Shown here one piece after another: positions 1-10,100 of a stretch of DNA of 34,095 bases. The DNA comes from Salinisphaera japonica YTM-1. Lineage in GTDB: Bacteria; Pseudomonadota; Gammaproteobacteria; Nevskiales; Salinisphaeraceae. Numbering within the stretch: position 1 is the first letter of the stretch; the number at the start of each line of letters is the position of its first letter. Location: contig NZ_AYKG01000031.1 of assembly GCF_003788585.1 (NCBI RefSeq), positions 1-34,095 of the forward strand, given 5' to 3'. Made by a program: the position numbers and the translations under genes. Under the pieces are notes generated by a model that saw only the letters and a list, made by a program, of their open reading frames with translations, made no database searches and had not been told where the DNA came from.

Positions 1-71
1 ACCCTAGTAAAACGCGGTGTCGTTTCGCCGCAAAATGGCGCTGACATACGGGAATTCGTGCCCACCCGGCT

Positions 72-98
72 GCCGATCACGTATCGGCGGCTTTTTTT
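72..98 (+). terminator. Intrinsic terminator of an upstream gene
   Basis: A 6-bp perfect stem (GCCGAT at 72-77, ATCGGC at 83-88) with a 5-base loop is followed by GGC and seven T residues. It points rightwards, so it should end a plus-strand gene just outside the window. In Pseudomonas the OsmC gene and speD sit beside the crp/vfr regulator gene, so a crp homologue upstream is a reasonable guess, but none of it is visible. Confidence 0.6.
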
Positions 99-151
99 CG
101 GGCATCATCGTCCCCACGTCAATTCGACAAGCACGTACTACGTCCAAGCCA

Positions 152-571
152 ATGAAAGCGACACTCGACTGGCACCAGGGCCTGGCCTTCACCGGCACGG
201 CCGACTCCGGGCACGAAATCACGATCGATGGCCCACCTGATCTGGGCGGCGAGAACGCCGGTTTTCGGCCCATGGAGATGTTGCTCTTATCCGTGGGCGG
301 CTGTAGCGCGATGGATGTGATGCATATCCTGAAGAAATCGCGTCAGGATGTGACGGGCTGCCGGATCGAGCTGGACGGCACGCGGGCCGAGACCGAGCCG
401 AAGGTGTTCACCGATATCCATGTCCAGTTCATCGTCACCGGGCATGACCTCAAGGAAAAACACGTCGCGCGTGCGGTAGAGTTATCGGCCGAGAAATACT
501 GTTCGGCCTCGATCATGCTGCAAGAAACCGTCAACATGACGCACGGCTATACCATCGAAGCTGCCGACTGA
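152..571 (+). CDS. OsmC-family protein (YhfA-like)
   Basis: This 139-residue protein belongs to the OsmC/Ohr fold family, whose members are cytoplasmic thiol peroxidases or redox proteins. The two conserved cysteines are visible: Cys51 in [11 protein letters not shown] and Cys117 in [12 protein letters not shown], the spacing expected of the YhfA branch. The ATG at 152 is chosen because the protein from there matches the family's N-terminus; upstream in-frame starts read through the terminator stem at 72-98. YhfA-type genes are typically next to crp, and the Pseudomonas order OsmC then speD is reproduced here. The true substrate of the YhfA branch is not established. Family assignment is firm, function is not. 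Confidence 0.88.
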   Translation: MKATLDWHQGLAFTGTADSGHEITIDGPPDLGGENAGFRPMEMLLLSVGGCSAMDVMHILKKSRQDVTGCRIELDGTRAETEPKVFTDIHVQFIVTGHDLKEKHVARAVELSAEKYCSASIMLQETVNMTHGYTIEAAD

Positions 572-651
572 GCGATGCATCGACGGGGCGATACCGCCCT
601 GATACTTGCCGGCCTTCGTTTTCCTCCCGGCCCGACGCGGAACTGCCCCAC

Positions 652-1413
652 ATGGACAAACTCCGGCTGCACGGTTTCAACAACCTGACGAAATCGTTGT
701 CGTTCAATATCTACGACATCTGCTATGCCCGTACGCAGGCACAGAAAAAAGCCTATATCGCCTATCTCGACGATATGTTCAACGCCGATCGGCTGACCCA
801 GATTCTGACCGAGGTCTCGGACATGATCGGTGCGCATATTCTGAATGTCGCGCGCCAGGACTATGAGCCGGAAGGCGCCTCGGTGACGATTCTGATCGCC
901 GAGGAGACCGCCTACGAAGGCCCGGTACCCGATGCCGTGGTCGGCCATCTCGACAAGAGCCATATCACGGTCCATACCTATCCAGAGTTCCACCCGGATG
1001 ACGGCATCTCGACCTTCCGGGCCGATATCGATGTCTCGACCTGTGGGCTGATCTCGCCGTTGAAAGCGCTCGATCACCTGATCCGCAGCTTCGAATCCGA
1101 CGTAGTGACGCTGGATTATCGCGTGCGCGGTTTCACCCGCGATGTCGACGGGGGCAAGCACTTCATCGACCACAAGATCGCCTCGATTCAGGATTATATC
1201 GCCCCCGATATTCGTGATCGTTATCAGATGGTGGACGTCAACGTGCTGTCCGAGCGTATCTTTCATACCAAGATGCGTCTGACGGAATTCGATCTGGACG
1301 AGTATCTGTTCGCCGAAAACGCCGCTGACCTGGCGCCCGAAGAAGCAGAAGTACTCACCGATCGTATCGCCGGCGAGATCACCGATATCTTTTACGGGCG
1401 CAACTTCAACTGA
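652..1413 (+). CDS. speD: S-adenosylmethionine decarboxylase proenzyme
   Basis: The 253-residue protein is the long, E. coli-type AdoMet decarboxylase, which makes the aminopropyl donor for spermidine synthesis. The proenzyme cuts itself at a Lys-Ser bond and the serine becomes the pyruvoyl cofactor; here this is [12 protein letters not shown] with Ser103. Cys131 in [12 protein letters not shown] matches the catalytic cysteine region of the enterobacterial enzyme. E. coli SpeD is 264 residues, so the length is normal. It follows the OsmC gene after 80 bp and precedes holA by only 10 bp, so it may be co-transcribed with the holA run. No spermidine synthase gene is in the window. The ATG at 652 has no strong ribosome binding site. 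Confidence 0.95.
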   Translation: MDKLRLHGFNNLTKSLSFNIYDICYARTQAQKKAYIAYLDDMFNADRLTQILTEVSDMIGAHILNVARQDYEPEGASVTILIAEETAYEGPVPDAVVGHLDKSHITVHTYPEFHPDDGISTFRADIDVSTCGLISPLKALDHLIRSFESDVVTLDYRVRGFTRDVDGGKHFIDHKIASIQDYIAPDIRDRYQMVDVNVLSERIFHTKMRLTEFDLDEYLFAENAADLAPEEAEVLTDRIAGEITDIFYGRNFN

Positions 1414-1423
1414 TGGGTCACTG

Positions 1424-2482
1424 ATGGATATTCGCGCCGAGGATTTCGCACGCGAATTCGCCCGGCATCCGTTGGCCCGCTGTTATCTAATCGGCGGTCA
1501 GGAACCCTTGCATGTGGTCGAAGCCGCGGATGCCGTGCGCGCTCGTGCCCGACGTGAAGGCTTTGACGAGCGTGACATCCTGCACGCTGAGCCTGGCTTC
1601 GACTGGGCCCAGCTTGCCGATGCCGGGGCGACGCAATCCTTGTTCGCCGAGCGCCGTATCGTCGAATTGCACCTGCCGGACAAGGGCCCAGGCGGCAAGG
1701 CCGGCAGCGCGGCTATCGTCGATTTCGTCAAACGCGATACGCCCGACACACTGCTTTTGGTCGTCGCCCCCGGCCTGGTCAGCTCGGCGCGCAAGGCGGC
1801 CTGGTACAAGGCCGTGGCCAAGGCCGGCGTGGTCAGCTATGCCTGGGGCCTGCCGGCTTCGCGCATGACGGCCTGGATCAGCGCGCGGGCCAAGGATAAA
1901 CATCTCAATATCGCCGAAGACGGCATTCAGCTGCTGGCGACACAAAACGAAGGCAATTTGCTGGCCGCTGCCCAAGAGATCGATCGGCTGGCGCTGCTCT
2001 ATCCGGATACGCGCATTGAGCGCGCGCAGGTGGCCGAGGCAGCCAGCGATCATGCCCGCTTCGATATCTTCGATCTACCGGCCAAGGCCGTCGACGGCGA
2101 TACCCAGGGCGCGCTGAAGAGCCTGTCACGCCTGCGCGCCGAAGGCGTGGACGTGGTGCCGATCACCTGGGCACTGGTCAAGGAGCTGCGCACGCTCTAT
2201 CAGGCCGCCCTGGCCGCGCGTGCCAATCGGCTGGATGCTTATCTGGGCAAGATATTCCTGCCGGCCCCGCGCAAACGCGCCTTGGCCACCGCTGCTCGCC
2301 GGGCCGAGCCCCGGCGTCTGGCGCGTCTTTTGAGCCAGGCCGCCCGGCTTGATGCCATCAACAAGGGCGCAGCAAGCGGCCGCGCCTGGGACGAACTGAT
2401 AACATTGATCATTGTGTTGTCGGGGGCGACCCCGACGATTGTCTGTGGCAACGACCCATTTCATGCGAGCCCCTTGTCATGA
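1424..2482 (+). CDS. holA: DNA polymerase III subunit delta
   Basis: The 352-residue product resembles HolA, the clamp-loader subunit that opens the beta sliding clamp. The N-terminal segment with [19 protein letters not shown], the internal [16 protein letters not shown] region and the helical C-terminal collar are typical, and E. coli HolA is 343 residues. In most gammaproteobacteria it follows leuS and lptE; here it follows speD by 10 bp and neither leuS nor lptE is seen. Its stop overlaps the proA start in an ATGA quartet, and the succession holA-nadD-rsfS-rlmH is conserved in related lineages. Identification rests on overall pattern rather than a catalytic motif, as delta is not an active ATPase. 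Confidence 0.9.
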   Translation: MDIRAEDFAREFARHPLARCYLIGGQEPLHVVEAADAVRARARREGFDERDILHAEPGFDWAQLADAGATQSLFAERRIVELHLPDKGPGGKAGSAAIVDFVKRDTPDTLLLVVAPGLVSSARKAAWYKAVAKAGVVSYAWGLPASRMTAWISARAKDKHLNIAEDGIQLLATQNEGNLLAAAQEIDRLALLYPDTRIERAQVAEAASDHARFDIFDLPAKAVDGDTQGALKSLSRLRAEGVDVVPITWALVKELRTLYQAALAARANRLDAYLGKIFLPAPRKRALATAARRAEPRRLARLLSQAARLDAINKGAASGRAWDELITLIIVLSGATPTIVCGNDPFHASPLS

Positions 2483-3783
2483 GCGCGAACATTCGCGAAC
2501 CCGCCCGTGGCGGCCACGATGGCCAAAACGGTCGAATCGATAAACAGATCCGCGATATGGGCGAACGTGCCCGCCGCGCCGCCCGGCGTATGGCCGCGGC
2601 CGAGCCGGGCGAGAAGAACGCCGCTCTGTTTGCCATCGCCGAAGCCTTGATCAGCCAGAGTGATGCGATCCTTGCGGCCAACGCACGCGATGTGAAAGAC
2701 GCACGCGGCAAGCTCGACAATGCCGCCATCGAGCGGCTCGAGCTGAGCGGCGCTCGTATCGAGCGCATGGCCGAAGGCGTACGCCAGGTCGCTGCCCTGG
2801 CGGACCCGATCGGCAACCTTACGGACATGAATTTCCGCCCGTCGGGTATTCAGGTTGGGCGCATGCGCGTGCCGCTCGGCGTGATCGGCATCATCTATGA
2901 GTCGCGGCCCAACGTGACAGCGGATGCCGCCGCGCTGTGCTTGAAATCCGGCAACGCAGCGATCCTGCGCGGCGGCTCGGAGTCGGTGCACTCCAATCAG
3001 GCGATCGCCGATGCCGTGGCCCGCGGGCTCACCGATGCCGGCCTGCCGAAAGACGCCGTCCAGATCGTGGACACCACGGATCGGGCCGCCGTTGGCGCCA
3101 TGCTGGCGCTACCCGAATACATCGACGTCATCGTGCCGCGCGGCGGCAAGGGGCTGATCGAGTTCGTGGCCGACAATGCACGCATGCCGGTCATCAAGCA
3201 TCTCGACGGCGTGTGTCATGTCTATATCGATGACGATGCCGACCGCGAAAAAGCCGTGGCCATCGCCGTGAACGCCAAGACGCAGCGCTATGGCACCTGC
3301 AACACGATGGAAACCCTGCTGGTGGCCGAGTCGCAGGTCGAGCGGATTCTGGAGCCGCTGGCCCAGAACCTCATGCAGGCCGGCGTGACCCTGCGCGGCT
3401 GCGCCGAGACCCGAAAACGCCTCGGCCCCCGCATCGAGCCCGCCACTGATGACGACTGGGCCGCCGAGTATCTGGCGCCCACCCTGGCCGTGAAGATCGT
3501 GCCCGATATGGATGCCGCGATCGATCACATCGAGCGCTGGGGCTCGCACCATACCGATGCCATCGTCACCGAAAGCGTGACCCGGGCCCGCACCTTCATC
3601 CGGGCCGTGGATTCGGCCTCGGTGATGGTCAATGCCTCCACGCGCTTTGCCGACGGCTTCGAGTACGGCCTGGGTGCAGAGATCGGCATCTCCACCGACA
3701 AGCTGCATGCTCGCGGCCCGGTCGGGCTGGAAGGGCTGACCTCACAGAAATATGTCGTCTTTGGCGATGGCCATGTCCGCTAA
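2479..3783 (+). CDS. proA: Gamma-glutamyl phosphate reductase
   Basis: The 434-residue enzyme performs the second step of proline synthesis, reducing gamma-glutamyl phosphate to glutamate semialdehyde with NADPH. The aldehyde-dehydrogenase-type active site is intact: [14 protein letters not shown] with nucleophile Cys274. Further family blocks are [46 protein letters not shown] and a C-terminal [17 protein letters not shown]. The start ATG overlaps the holA stop by four bases, which fixes it and implies translational coupling. It overlaps nadD at its 3' end. The partner proB (glutamate 5-kinase) is not in the window. proA beside nadD is also the Pseudomonas arrangement. Confidence 0.97.
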   Translation: MSANIREPARGGHDGQNGRIDKQIRDMGERARRAARRMAAAEPGEKNAALFAIAEALISQSDAILAANARDVKDARGKLDNAAIERLELSGARIERMAEGVRQVAALADPIGNLTDMNFRPSGIQVGRMRVPLGVIGIIYESRPNVTADAAALCLKSGNAAILRGGSESVHSNQAIADAVARGLTDAGLPKDAVQIVDTTDRAAVGAMLALPEYIDVIVPRGGKGLIEFVADNARMPVIKHLDGVCHVYIDDDADREKAVAIAVNAKTQRYGTCNTMETLLVAESQVERILEPLAQNLMQAGVTLRGCAETRKRLGPRIEPATDDDWAAEYLAPTLAVKIVPDMDAAIDHIERWGSHHTDAIVTESVTRARTFIRAVDSASVMVNASTRFADGFEYGLGAEIGISTDKLHARGPVGLEGLTSQKYVVFGDGHVR

Positions 3784-4459
3784 GCAACCCCCCGTGGGGC
3801 CGGCCGGCGCCCCGATCGGTATTCTGGGCGGCACGTTCGATCCGGTACACAACGGGCATCTGCGCCTGGCCATGGAGCTTGCCACCGAGCTTGACCTGGC
3901 CCAGGTGCGTTTGATTCCCAACGGCCGGCCCCCGCATCGCGAGCAGCCCGGCGCCACCCCCGGCCAGCGCGCCAAGTGGATCCGCGTGGCAACCGCCGAC
4001 GAACCGCTGTTAGCCCTGGACGATCGCGAGCTGATGCGTGAAGGCCACAGCTATATGGTCGACACGCTGGCCTCGCTGCGTAGCGATTTCCCCAAGCATC
4101 CGCTGTGTCTGATCATGGGCCGGGATGTCTTTGCCAAACTGCCCTCCTGGCATCGCTGGCAGGAATTGTTCGATCACGCGCATATCGTGTTGATCGAACG
4201 GCCCGGGCTGCCCGCCGAACTGGCCCCCGAAGCCGTGGATCTACTCGCCGAGCGCGGCGTGAGTGATCCGGCTGCCTTGAAGAATCAGCCCACCGGCTTG
4301 ATATACAGTTATGCGCCGCCGCCGCTGGTGATATCCGCCAGCCGTATTCGCGAACTGATCGCCGCCGGTGCCAGCCCCCGTTATCTCTTGCCCGAGGTGA
4401 TCCTCGAGGACATTATGGATACCGATATCTACCGCGCGCCCCGCGCGCAGAGCACATGA
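3773..4459 (+). CDS. nadD: Nicotinate-nucleotide adenylyltransferase
   Basis: NadD transfers AMP to nicotinate mononucleotide in NAD synthesis. The nucleotidyltransferase signature [11 protein letters not shown] lies about 16 residues from the start, and the second signature appears near the C-terminus as [13 protein letters not shown]. Three in-frame ATGs are possible (3752, 3767, 3773), all inside the 3' end of proA; 3773 gives an N-terminus nearest to the usual length, about 228 residues, but the choice is not certain. The stop overlaps the rsfS start as ATGA. The gene lies in the conserved nadD-rsfS-rlmH order. Confidence 0.94.
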   Translation: MSAKQPPVGPAGAPIGILGGTFDPVHNGHLRLAMELATELDLAQVRLIPNGRPPHREQPGATPGQRAKWIRVATADEPLLALDDRELMREGHSYMVDTLASLRSDFPKHPLCLIMGRDVFAKLPSWHRWQELFDHAHIVLIERPGLPAELAPEAVDLLAERGVSDPAALKNQPTGLIYSYAPPPLVISASRIRELIAAGASPRYLLPEVILEDIMDTDIYRAPRAQST

Positions 4460-4872
4460 TGGTTGCACAAGAACAAAACACCGATCTCACCGCGATTGAT
4501 CATATCCTGGCCGATATTCCGGCCGATGCGCCGCTGCTGCGGCTGGCCGTGGATGCCGTGGGCGAGCTCAAGGGCGAATCGGTCAAGGTCTTCGACGTGG
4601 CCGAGCTGACCACCATCGCCGATCACATGGTGATCTGTACCGGGCGTACCAATCGGCACGTCAAACGTCTCGGCGAGACCGTGGTTCAGCACGCCAAGGC
4701 CCAGGGCCTGGCACCGCGCGTCGAAGGTCTGGATCAGGCCGAGTGGGTGCTCATCGATCTCAACGGCGTGGTCGTGCATATCATGCAGCCGGTCACACGG
4801 GCCTATTACCAGATCGAAAAACTCTGGGACGTGGATCTGGCCACCACGGGAGCCAACAGCTCGCCGACCTGA
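4456..4872 (+). CDS. rsfS: Ribosome silencing factor
   Basis: RsfS (YbeB/Iojap family) binds ribosomal protein uL14 on the 50S subunit and blocks subunit joining when nutrients are low. The 138-residue protein shows the family blocks VKVFDVAELTTIADHMVICT, GRTNRHVKRLGE and EWVLIDLNGVVVHIMQP followed by YYQIEKLWD. It starts within the nadD stop (ATGA; a second ATG follows directly at 4459) and is 10 bp from rlmH, keeping the widespread nadD-rsfS-rlmH order. The N-terminal 35 residues before the core are slightly longer than in E. coli YbeB (105 residues). Confidence 0.95.
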   Translation: MMVAQEQNTDLTAIDHILADIPADAPLLRLAVDAVGELKGESVKVFDVAELTTIADHMVICTGRTNRHVKRLGETVVQHAKAQGLAPRVEGLDQAEWVLIDLNGVVVHIMQPVTRAYYQIEKLWDVDLATTGANSSPT

Positions 4873-4882
4873 CAGGTTCGTC

Positions 4883-5353
4883 ATGCGTATCCGCCTGATC
4901 GCGGTCGGCCGCAAGATGCCCAAGTGGGTGACCAGCGCCTACGAGGATTATGCCGCCCGCCTGCCACGTGAGTGCCGCCTGGAGCTGGTCGAGATCGCGC
5001 CCGGCATGCGCAAGCAGGCCAGCGATGCCGCCAAGGCGATCGCCGCTGAAGACGAGCGCATGACCCGAGCCATCGGGCGCGATGAACACGTCATCGCTCT
5101 CGATGTCGATGCCAAGGCATGGTCGACACAGGCCCTGGCCGACGATCTGCGCGACTGGATGGCCGACGGGCGTGATCGTGCGATTCTCGTGGGCGGCCCG
5201 GACGGGCTGGGCCAGGCCTCGCGTCAACGCGCAGACAGCCGCCGCTCGTTGTCTGCACTGACCCTGCCCCACCCGCTGGTCCGCGTGATCGTGGCCGAGC
5301 AGCTCTTTCGCGCCCACAGCATGCTCATCGGGCATCCCTATCACCGGGCGTAA
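4883..5353 (+). CDS. rlmH: 23S rRNA (pseudouridine1915-N3)-methyltransferase
   Basis: RlmH is a SPOUT-class methyltransferase that methylates pseudouridine 1915 in helix 69 of 23S rRNA on assembled ribosomes. The 156-residue length matches E. coli (155). Motifs include the start MRIRLIAVGRKMPKWV, the AdoMet-binding knot VIALDVDAKAWSTQALAD and ILVGGPDGLG, and the conserved C-terminus LPHPLVRVIVAEQLFRA with HPYHRA. It is last in the overlapping holA-to-rlmH run. In related genomes maf follows it; here the next recognisable gene is rng. Confidence 0.96.
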   Translation: MRIRLIAVGRKMPKWVTSAYEDYAARLPRECRLELVEIAPGMRKQASDAAKAIAAEDERMTRAIGRDEHVIALDVDAKAWSTQALADDLRDWMADGRDRAILVGGPDGLGQASRQRADSRRSLSALTLPHPLVRVIVAEQLFRAHSMLIGHPYHRA

Positions 5354-5426
5354 TCGATATCGCTCGCCGGGCGCCTACGATGTTTGTTCAGTTGTCAGCC
5401 CCCGATCGGCTGGCGACAATCAGGAC

Positions 5427-5492
5427 ATGAGCAACAACCTGTTTTTTCACGCAGAACCTCGCACGCCGCGAGCCGGCGCCGCCACGCGGTGA
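5427..5492 (+). CDS. Possible 21-residue leader ORF before rng
   Basis: An ATG at 5427 opens 21 codons, rich in Pro, Arg and Ala at the end, that stop at TGA 5490-5492 inside the GTG start of rng. The AGGA before it lies only one base from the ATG, too close for a normal ribosome binding site. It resembles no family I recognise. It could couple translation to rng, be the remains of whatever replaced maf, or be chance. Existence as a gene is not established. Confidence 0.2.
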   Translation: MSNNLFFHAEPRTPRAGAATR

Positions 5493-6994
5493 GTGCGGCG
5501 GCCCCACAACGCCAGGCGGTTTCACCCCGGATCGAGATCCTGGTCAACGCCGGCCTGGGCGAAACCCGTGCCGCACAGATTGAAAACGGCATCCTGCAGG
5601 ATATTCATGTCCAGCGAGACGCCACCGCGAGTGCGGTGGGCAATATCTATCTGGGCAGTGTCCAGCGCGTGCTGGCCGGTATGCAGGCTGCATTTGTCGA
5701 TGTTGGCCTGGCGCGGGCGGCGTTTCTACAGCTGGCCGATATGGTGCGCCCGAGCGACGCGGCCACGGCGCGTTCTCGTATCGAACAACGCCTGGTGGCC
5801 CAGGATCGCGTGCTGGTGCAGGTCACCCGTGACGCTATGGGCACCAAGGGCGCGCGCCTGACGACGGATCTGGCCTTGCCGTCGCGGTTTCTTGTTTATA
5901 TGCCGTATACCCCGCGTATCGGCATATCCGCGCGTATCGAGGCCGACGGCGAACGGGCGCGCCTGCACGAGGGCATCACCCGGCTACGCGAGGAGCTGGG
6001 CCTTACCGGCGGTTTTATCGTACGCACCGTGGCCGATGGCTGCGATCTGGCGGCCATCGCCGCAGACATGCGGTTTCTGGCGGCCGTCTGGGCCGATATC
6101 CAGACCAGTGCCAAGCGTGTGCCCGTGGAAACGCTGGTCTACGGCAATCTACCATTGCCAATTCGTATGCTGCGCGACCTGCTCACGCCGGAGGTCGATG
6201 CCGTACTCATCGATGATCACAGCGCCTGGCAGGACATGCGAGCCTTCACCGCGCGCTTTGCCCCGGAGCTGGCTGATCGTGTTCTGTTGCACGACGGGCC
6301 GGCGCCGCTTTTCTCGCAATACGGCATCGAAGATGCCATCGAGCGTGCCCTGCAGCCCCAGGTACCTCTGAAATCCGGCGGGTTTCTCGTTATCGAGCAG
6401 ACCGAAGCCATGGTCACGGTCGATGTGAACACCGGCGGCTTCGTGGGCACCCGCAGCCTGGAGCAGACCGTACTGCGCACCAATCTCGAGGCCGCCCAGA
6501 CGATCGCCCGGCAACTGCGCCTGCGCAATCTCGGCGGCATCATCGTCATCGACTTCATCGACATGGTCGATGCCGGCCACAAGACACAGGTGCTCGACCA
6601 GCTCACGCGCGCGCTGGCAGCCGACCCTGCCAAGACCACGCTGGGCGGCATATCCGCCCTCGGCCTGGTTGAGGTCACCCGCAAGCGCACCCGTGAATCC
6701 CTGGAACAGCTGCTGTGCGCGCCGTGTCCGACGTGCCAGGGCCGGGGCCAGCTCAAGACGCCGGAAACCGTGATCTTCGAGTTATTTCGCGAGATCACGC
6801 GCCGCCACAGCCAGCGCCCGGTCGATATGGCTGCCGAGCGCCTGCTTATTCTGGCGGCCCCGGACACGGTCGATGAACTGCTCGATGCCCAGGCCGCCCC
6901 GCTGGCAGAACTGTCGCAGCGCCTGGGCTGTGATATCCAGCTCCAGGCCGAAACCCTCTACGGGCCCGAACAATTCGATGTGGTCGTCCTGTAA
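5489..6994 (+). CDS. rng: Ribonuclease G
   Basis: RNase G is a single-strand endonuclease that trims the 5' end of 16S rRNA and some mRNAs. The S1-like domain begins at IEILVNAGLGETRAAQ; the catalytic DNase-I-like subdomain has both metal-binding aspartates in MVTVDVNTGGFVG and IIVIDFIDMVD; the zinc-link motif is CPTCQGRG. From GTG 5489 the product is about 501 residues (E. coli RNase G 489). This GTG is the in-frame start nearest the domain, and it overlaps the TGA of a 21-residue ORF at 5427-5492. A TTG at 5384 in the same frame would add 35 residues unlike the family. No good Shine-Dalgarno supports any start, so the N-terminus is uncertain. Confidence 0.92.
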   Translation: MSAAAPQRQAVSPRIEILVNAGLGETRAAQIENGILQDIHVQRDATASAVGNIYLGSVQRVLAGMQAAFVDVGLARAAFLQLADMVRPSDAATARSRIEQRLVAQDRVLVQVTRDAMGTKGARLTTDLALPSRFLVYMPYTPRIGISARIEADGERARLHEGITRLREELGLTGGFIVRTVADGCDLAAIAADMRFLAAVWADIQTSAKRVPVETLVYGNLPLPIRMLRDLLTPEVDAVLIDDHSAWQDMRAFTARFAPELADRVLLHDGPAPLFSQYGIEDAIERALQPQVPLKSGGFLVIEQTEAMVTVDVNTGGFVGTRSLEQTVLRTNLEAAQTIARQLRLRNLGGIIVIDFIDMVDAGHKTQVLDQLTRALAADPAKTTLGGISALGLVEVTRKRTRESLEQLLCAPCPTCQGRGQLKTPETVIFELFREITRRHSQRPVDMAAERLLILAAPDTVDELLDAQAAPLAELSQRLGCDIQLQAETLYGPEQFDVVVL

Positions 6995-7154
6995 GCTGGC
7001 CGCCTGATGTCGTGAGCCGGGGCGTGCACTGTGACGCGCCGGGCGATTGCGACGCCGCGTTCATCGATCCGCTGCAAGCGTTTGATGCCGCCGTTCTATC
7101 CGGTGCCCGTATACCCGCCGATGCTTGACCCACGATCGCCCGCCCGGCCCAACC

Positions 7155-10100
7155 ATGACTGAAGCATCCCGTCGTCGACGACGGCGCTGGGTTCGTCGGC
7201 CATTGATCGGCCTGGCCGTCCTGCTGGTGCTGTTGGTGGGGGCGGCCGTGGTGGGTATTCCGCTGGCCGATCGGTTCGTGCCGGATTATCAGGACGCCCT
7301 CATCGCGCGCCTGGAACAGACGCTCGATGCCGATATCGACATCGACGGCCTGTCGCTGGGCATATCGCGCCAGGGGCCGATGGTCTATCTCGATGATCTG
7401 GCCATCACGCACCACGGCGAGCAGGCACCGGCATTCACGGCCAAACACGTCGGCCTGGCGTTTTCGCTGCTCGACCTGGTGCGCGGCCAATATATTCCCG
7501 ACGGCATCCGCCTCGACACGCCCAAGCTGACTGTGCTCACCGATGAAGGCCGCCCCCGCCTGGCCCACTGGCCGGCCCGTGACACCGGCGGTTTCGACCT
7601 GACACGCGTGGCCGAGCTGCGCAGGCGCCTCGGCGAGCTGATCGTGGCGGACGGCCAGCTCACCGTGGTGTCCGAGCGCCTGCCCGACGGCCGGGCGCGC
7701 TGGCAGGACATCGATATCGATATCTCGGAAAACGCCCCCGGCCAGCTTGCGGCCAGCGCGAGCGCGGACGGGCCTGAGTGGTGGCAGGACATATCCGCGA
7801 CCGGCCGTCTGACCGGGCCGGTGGATCCAGCCGCCGAGGCACACTGGCATGTCGATATCAAGGGCCTGAACGCCCCGAGGCTGCTCTCTGCCCTGGCTGA
7901 TCACGACACCGCGGAAACCCGCGGCAACACGCGTATCACGTTCGACGGGCGCTGGCAGGATCGCGGCCTGCACGATACCGAGCTGCGTATCACCCAGGCC
8001 CCGATCACAACGCCGGCCAGCGAGCCGCCCGAAACGCTGGTTCCCGGCTTTACCCGACACTTTGTCGTAACCGGCGGCGCGGGGCGTGATGTCGTGCGTA
8101 TCAAAAGCCGCGACGCCGACGCGCCCGGCGCTTTTCAGGCACGATGGTCACGGGCCGATCATACGTTCAAGGCAACGACCACCGACCTGGCCGCCACGCG
8201 CCTGGCGCGGCTGGCCGGCTGGTGGCAACCCGCACTCGCCGGGCTCACACTTGACGGCGATATCCGCTCGGTCAGCGTCACGAAAAAACCGGGCCAGGCC
8301 GTCGCGGCCAGCGGCGTCTTCGATCACATCGTGCTCGGCAACGCGCGTTATCGCATCGGCCCGATCAGTGGCCGGCTGGTCCATGACGGCAACGACAATA
8401 CCCTGGTCTTCGACGGCGCCGACGGCCGCATCGTCTCCGAGCGTTATCTGGCAGAACCGTTGGCCCTGACCGGCCTGCGTGGCCGCATCGGCTGGTCGGC
8501 GACCGACGCCGCGACCCGTATTTCGCTGGACGATCTGGCGCTGGACAGCCACGAGGCCACGCTGCGCGCCGGCGGCACGGTGCGGCTACCGGCCCACGGC
8601 GGTGCGCCCGTGCTCGATCTGGCGCTGGATCTGGCCGCCCCGGATATTCCGCGCCTCATGGATCGGCTGCCCCAGGACCCGGACCTGCCCAACCCCAAGC
8701 TGCGCGACTGGCTGGACACCGCAATCACGCGCGGCACGCTCGATGCCGGGCATATCAAAATCAAGGGCCCCGCCGATCGGTTTCCGTTTGCCGATCCGCG
8801 ACCGGGCGAGGCCTTCCAGGCGAAGCTTTCCGGGCACGACCTGGATATCGGCTACAAACCGGGGTGGCCGGCGCTGCAACAGACTCGCGGCACGCTGACG
8901 CTATCCGGGGCGACGCTCGATCTCACGATCCCGAATGCTCGTATCAACGGGGTGACCGTCGACACCGCTCATGCCCACGTTGCCGACGTGCGCGAGCCGA
9001 TCCTGGCCGTGACCGGCCACGTGAACAACGCGCCGGCACCACAGATGTTGTCGTTTTTGGCCAATTCGCCGTTATCGAAGAAATTCGGCCCGCTGCTCGA
9101 TGCCATCGATATCAAGGGCGACGCCGATCTCGATCTCGATCTGTCGCTGCCGCTCAAGCCCGAGCTGGGCGATATCTCGGTCGATGGCAAAGTGACGGCC
9201 CGCGGCGATCGGCTGATTCAGCAATATCTGCCGGCCCCGATCGATGACATCCGCGGCACGCTGGCCTTCGACGAGACCGGGCTCGTCGCGCGGGCGCTGG
9301 CCGGCCGGGTTGCCGGCGTGCCGATTGACGTCGATATTCTGCCCGCCCCAGGCAATCGCCAGAAGATCGTGGCCCGGGCCACGCCGCATCTGCCGGCCGA
9401 TTCCGATCTGTTGGCCCATTATCTGCCACCGGTATGGCTGGGCTACGTCGACGGCGCATTGCCGCTACGTATCGCGTTTTCGCTGGGCGGCAAGGGCGCG
9501 ATCAGCCCGATCAAAATCACCTCTAATCTGGCGGGCACCGCCGTGGAGCTGCCCGCCCCGGCCGATAAAGACGCCGAGACACGGATGCCTGTCGCCGTCA
9601 CCGTGGATACCGACGCGCAACGCGTCATTGCACGTGTCGATGACCAGCGCATCGATCTGGCCGCGCAACTGGATCAAGAAGGCGTGCCCGAGCGCGTGAC
9701 TGTGCGCCTGGGCGACCGCGGCCAGCCGCTCACAGCACCGCCCGGCAAGGGGCTGTGGATCGGCGGCCATGCCACCCGTATCGAGGCCAAGGGCTGGTTT
9801 GATGTCGTACGCCGTGTGCTCTACGACACGACCGGCGACGACAACAAAAACACGCCGGCCGATGCTGAACCGGATAGCGCCGGCGCGTTCTCTTTCCTCG
9901 GCAGCGATATCACCACGGATCGTCTGGCGATCCGTGATCGCTATATCACCGATGCCAGCATGCGCGCCGTGCCCCTGCGGGCGGGCAACGGTTGGCGCGT
10001 GGACTTCGACGGGCCGGACAGCCAGGGCCAGGCGACTTACACGATGGGGCCGACGCGCCAGCAACGCGCGCCCGTGGCCATCGACGGCAGCTTCAAGCGC

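Noticed and set aside
5380-5430. 16-residue ORF overlapping the 21-residue ORF before rng
   Set aside because: No ribosome binding site and too short to distinguish from chance; the apparent chain of overlapping stops and starts is not enough evidence.
7012-7128. 38-residue GTG-initiated ORF between rng and yhdP
   Set aside because: Coding-like base pattern but no ribosome binding site, no overlap with a gene start and no recognisable family; may be a degraded remnant.
6846-8060. 404-residue minus-strand ORF across rng and yhdP
   Set aside because: Antisense shadow of two well-supported genes; translation is Gly/Arg/Gln-rich with no recognisable motif.
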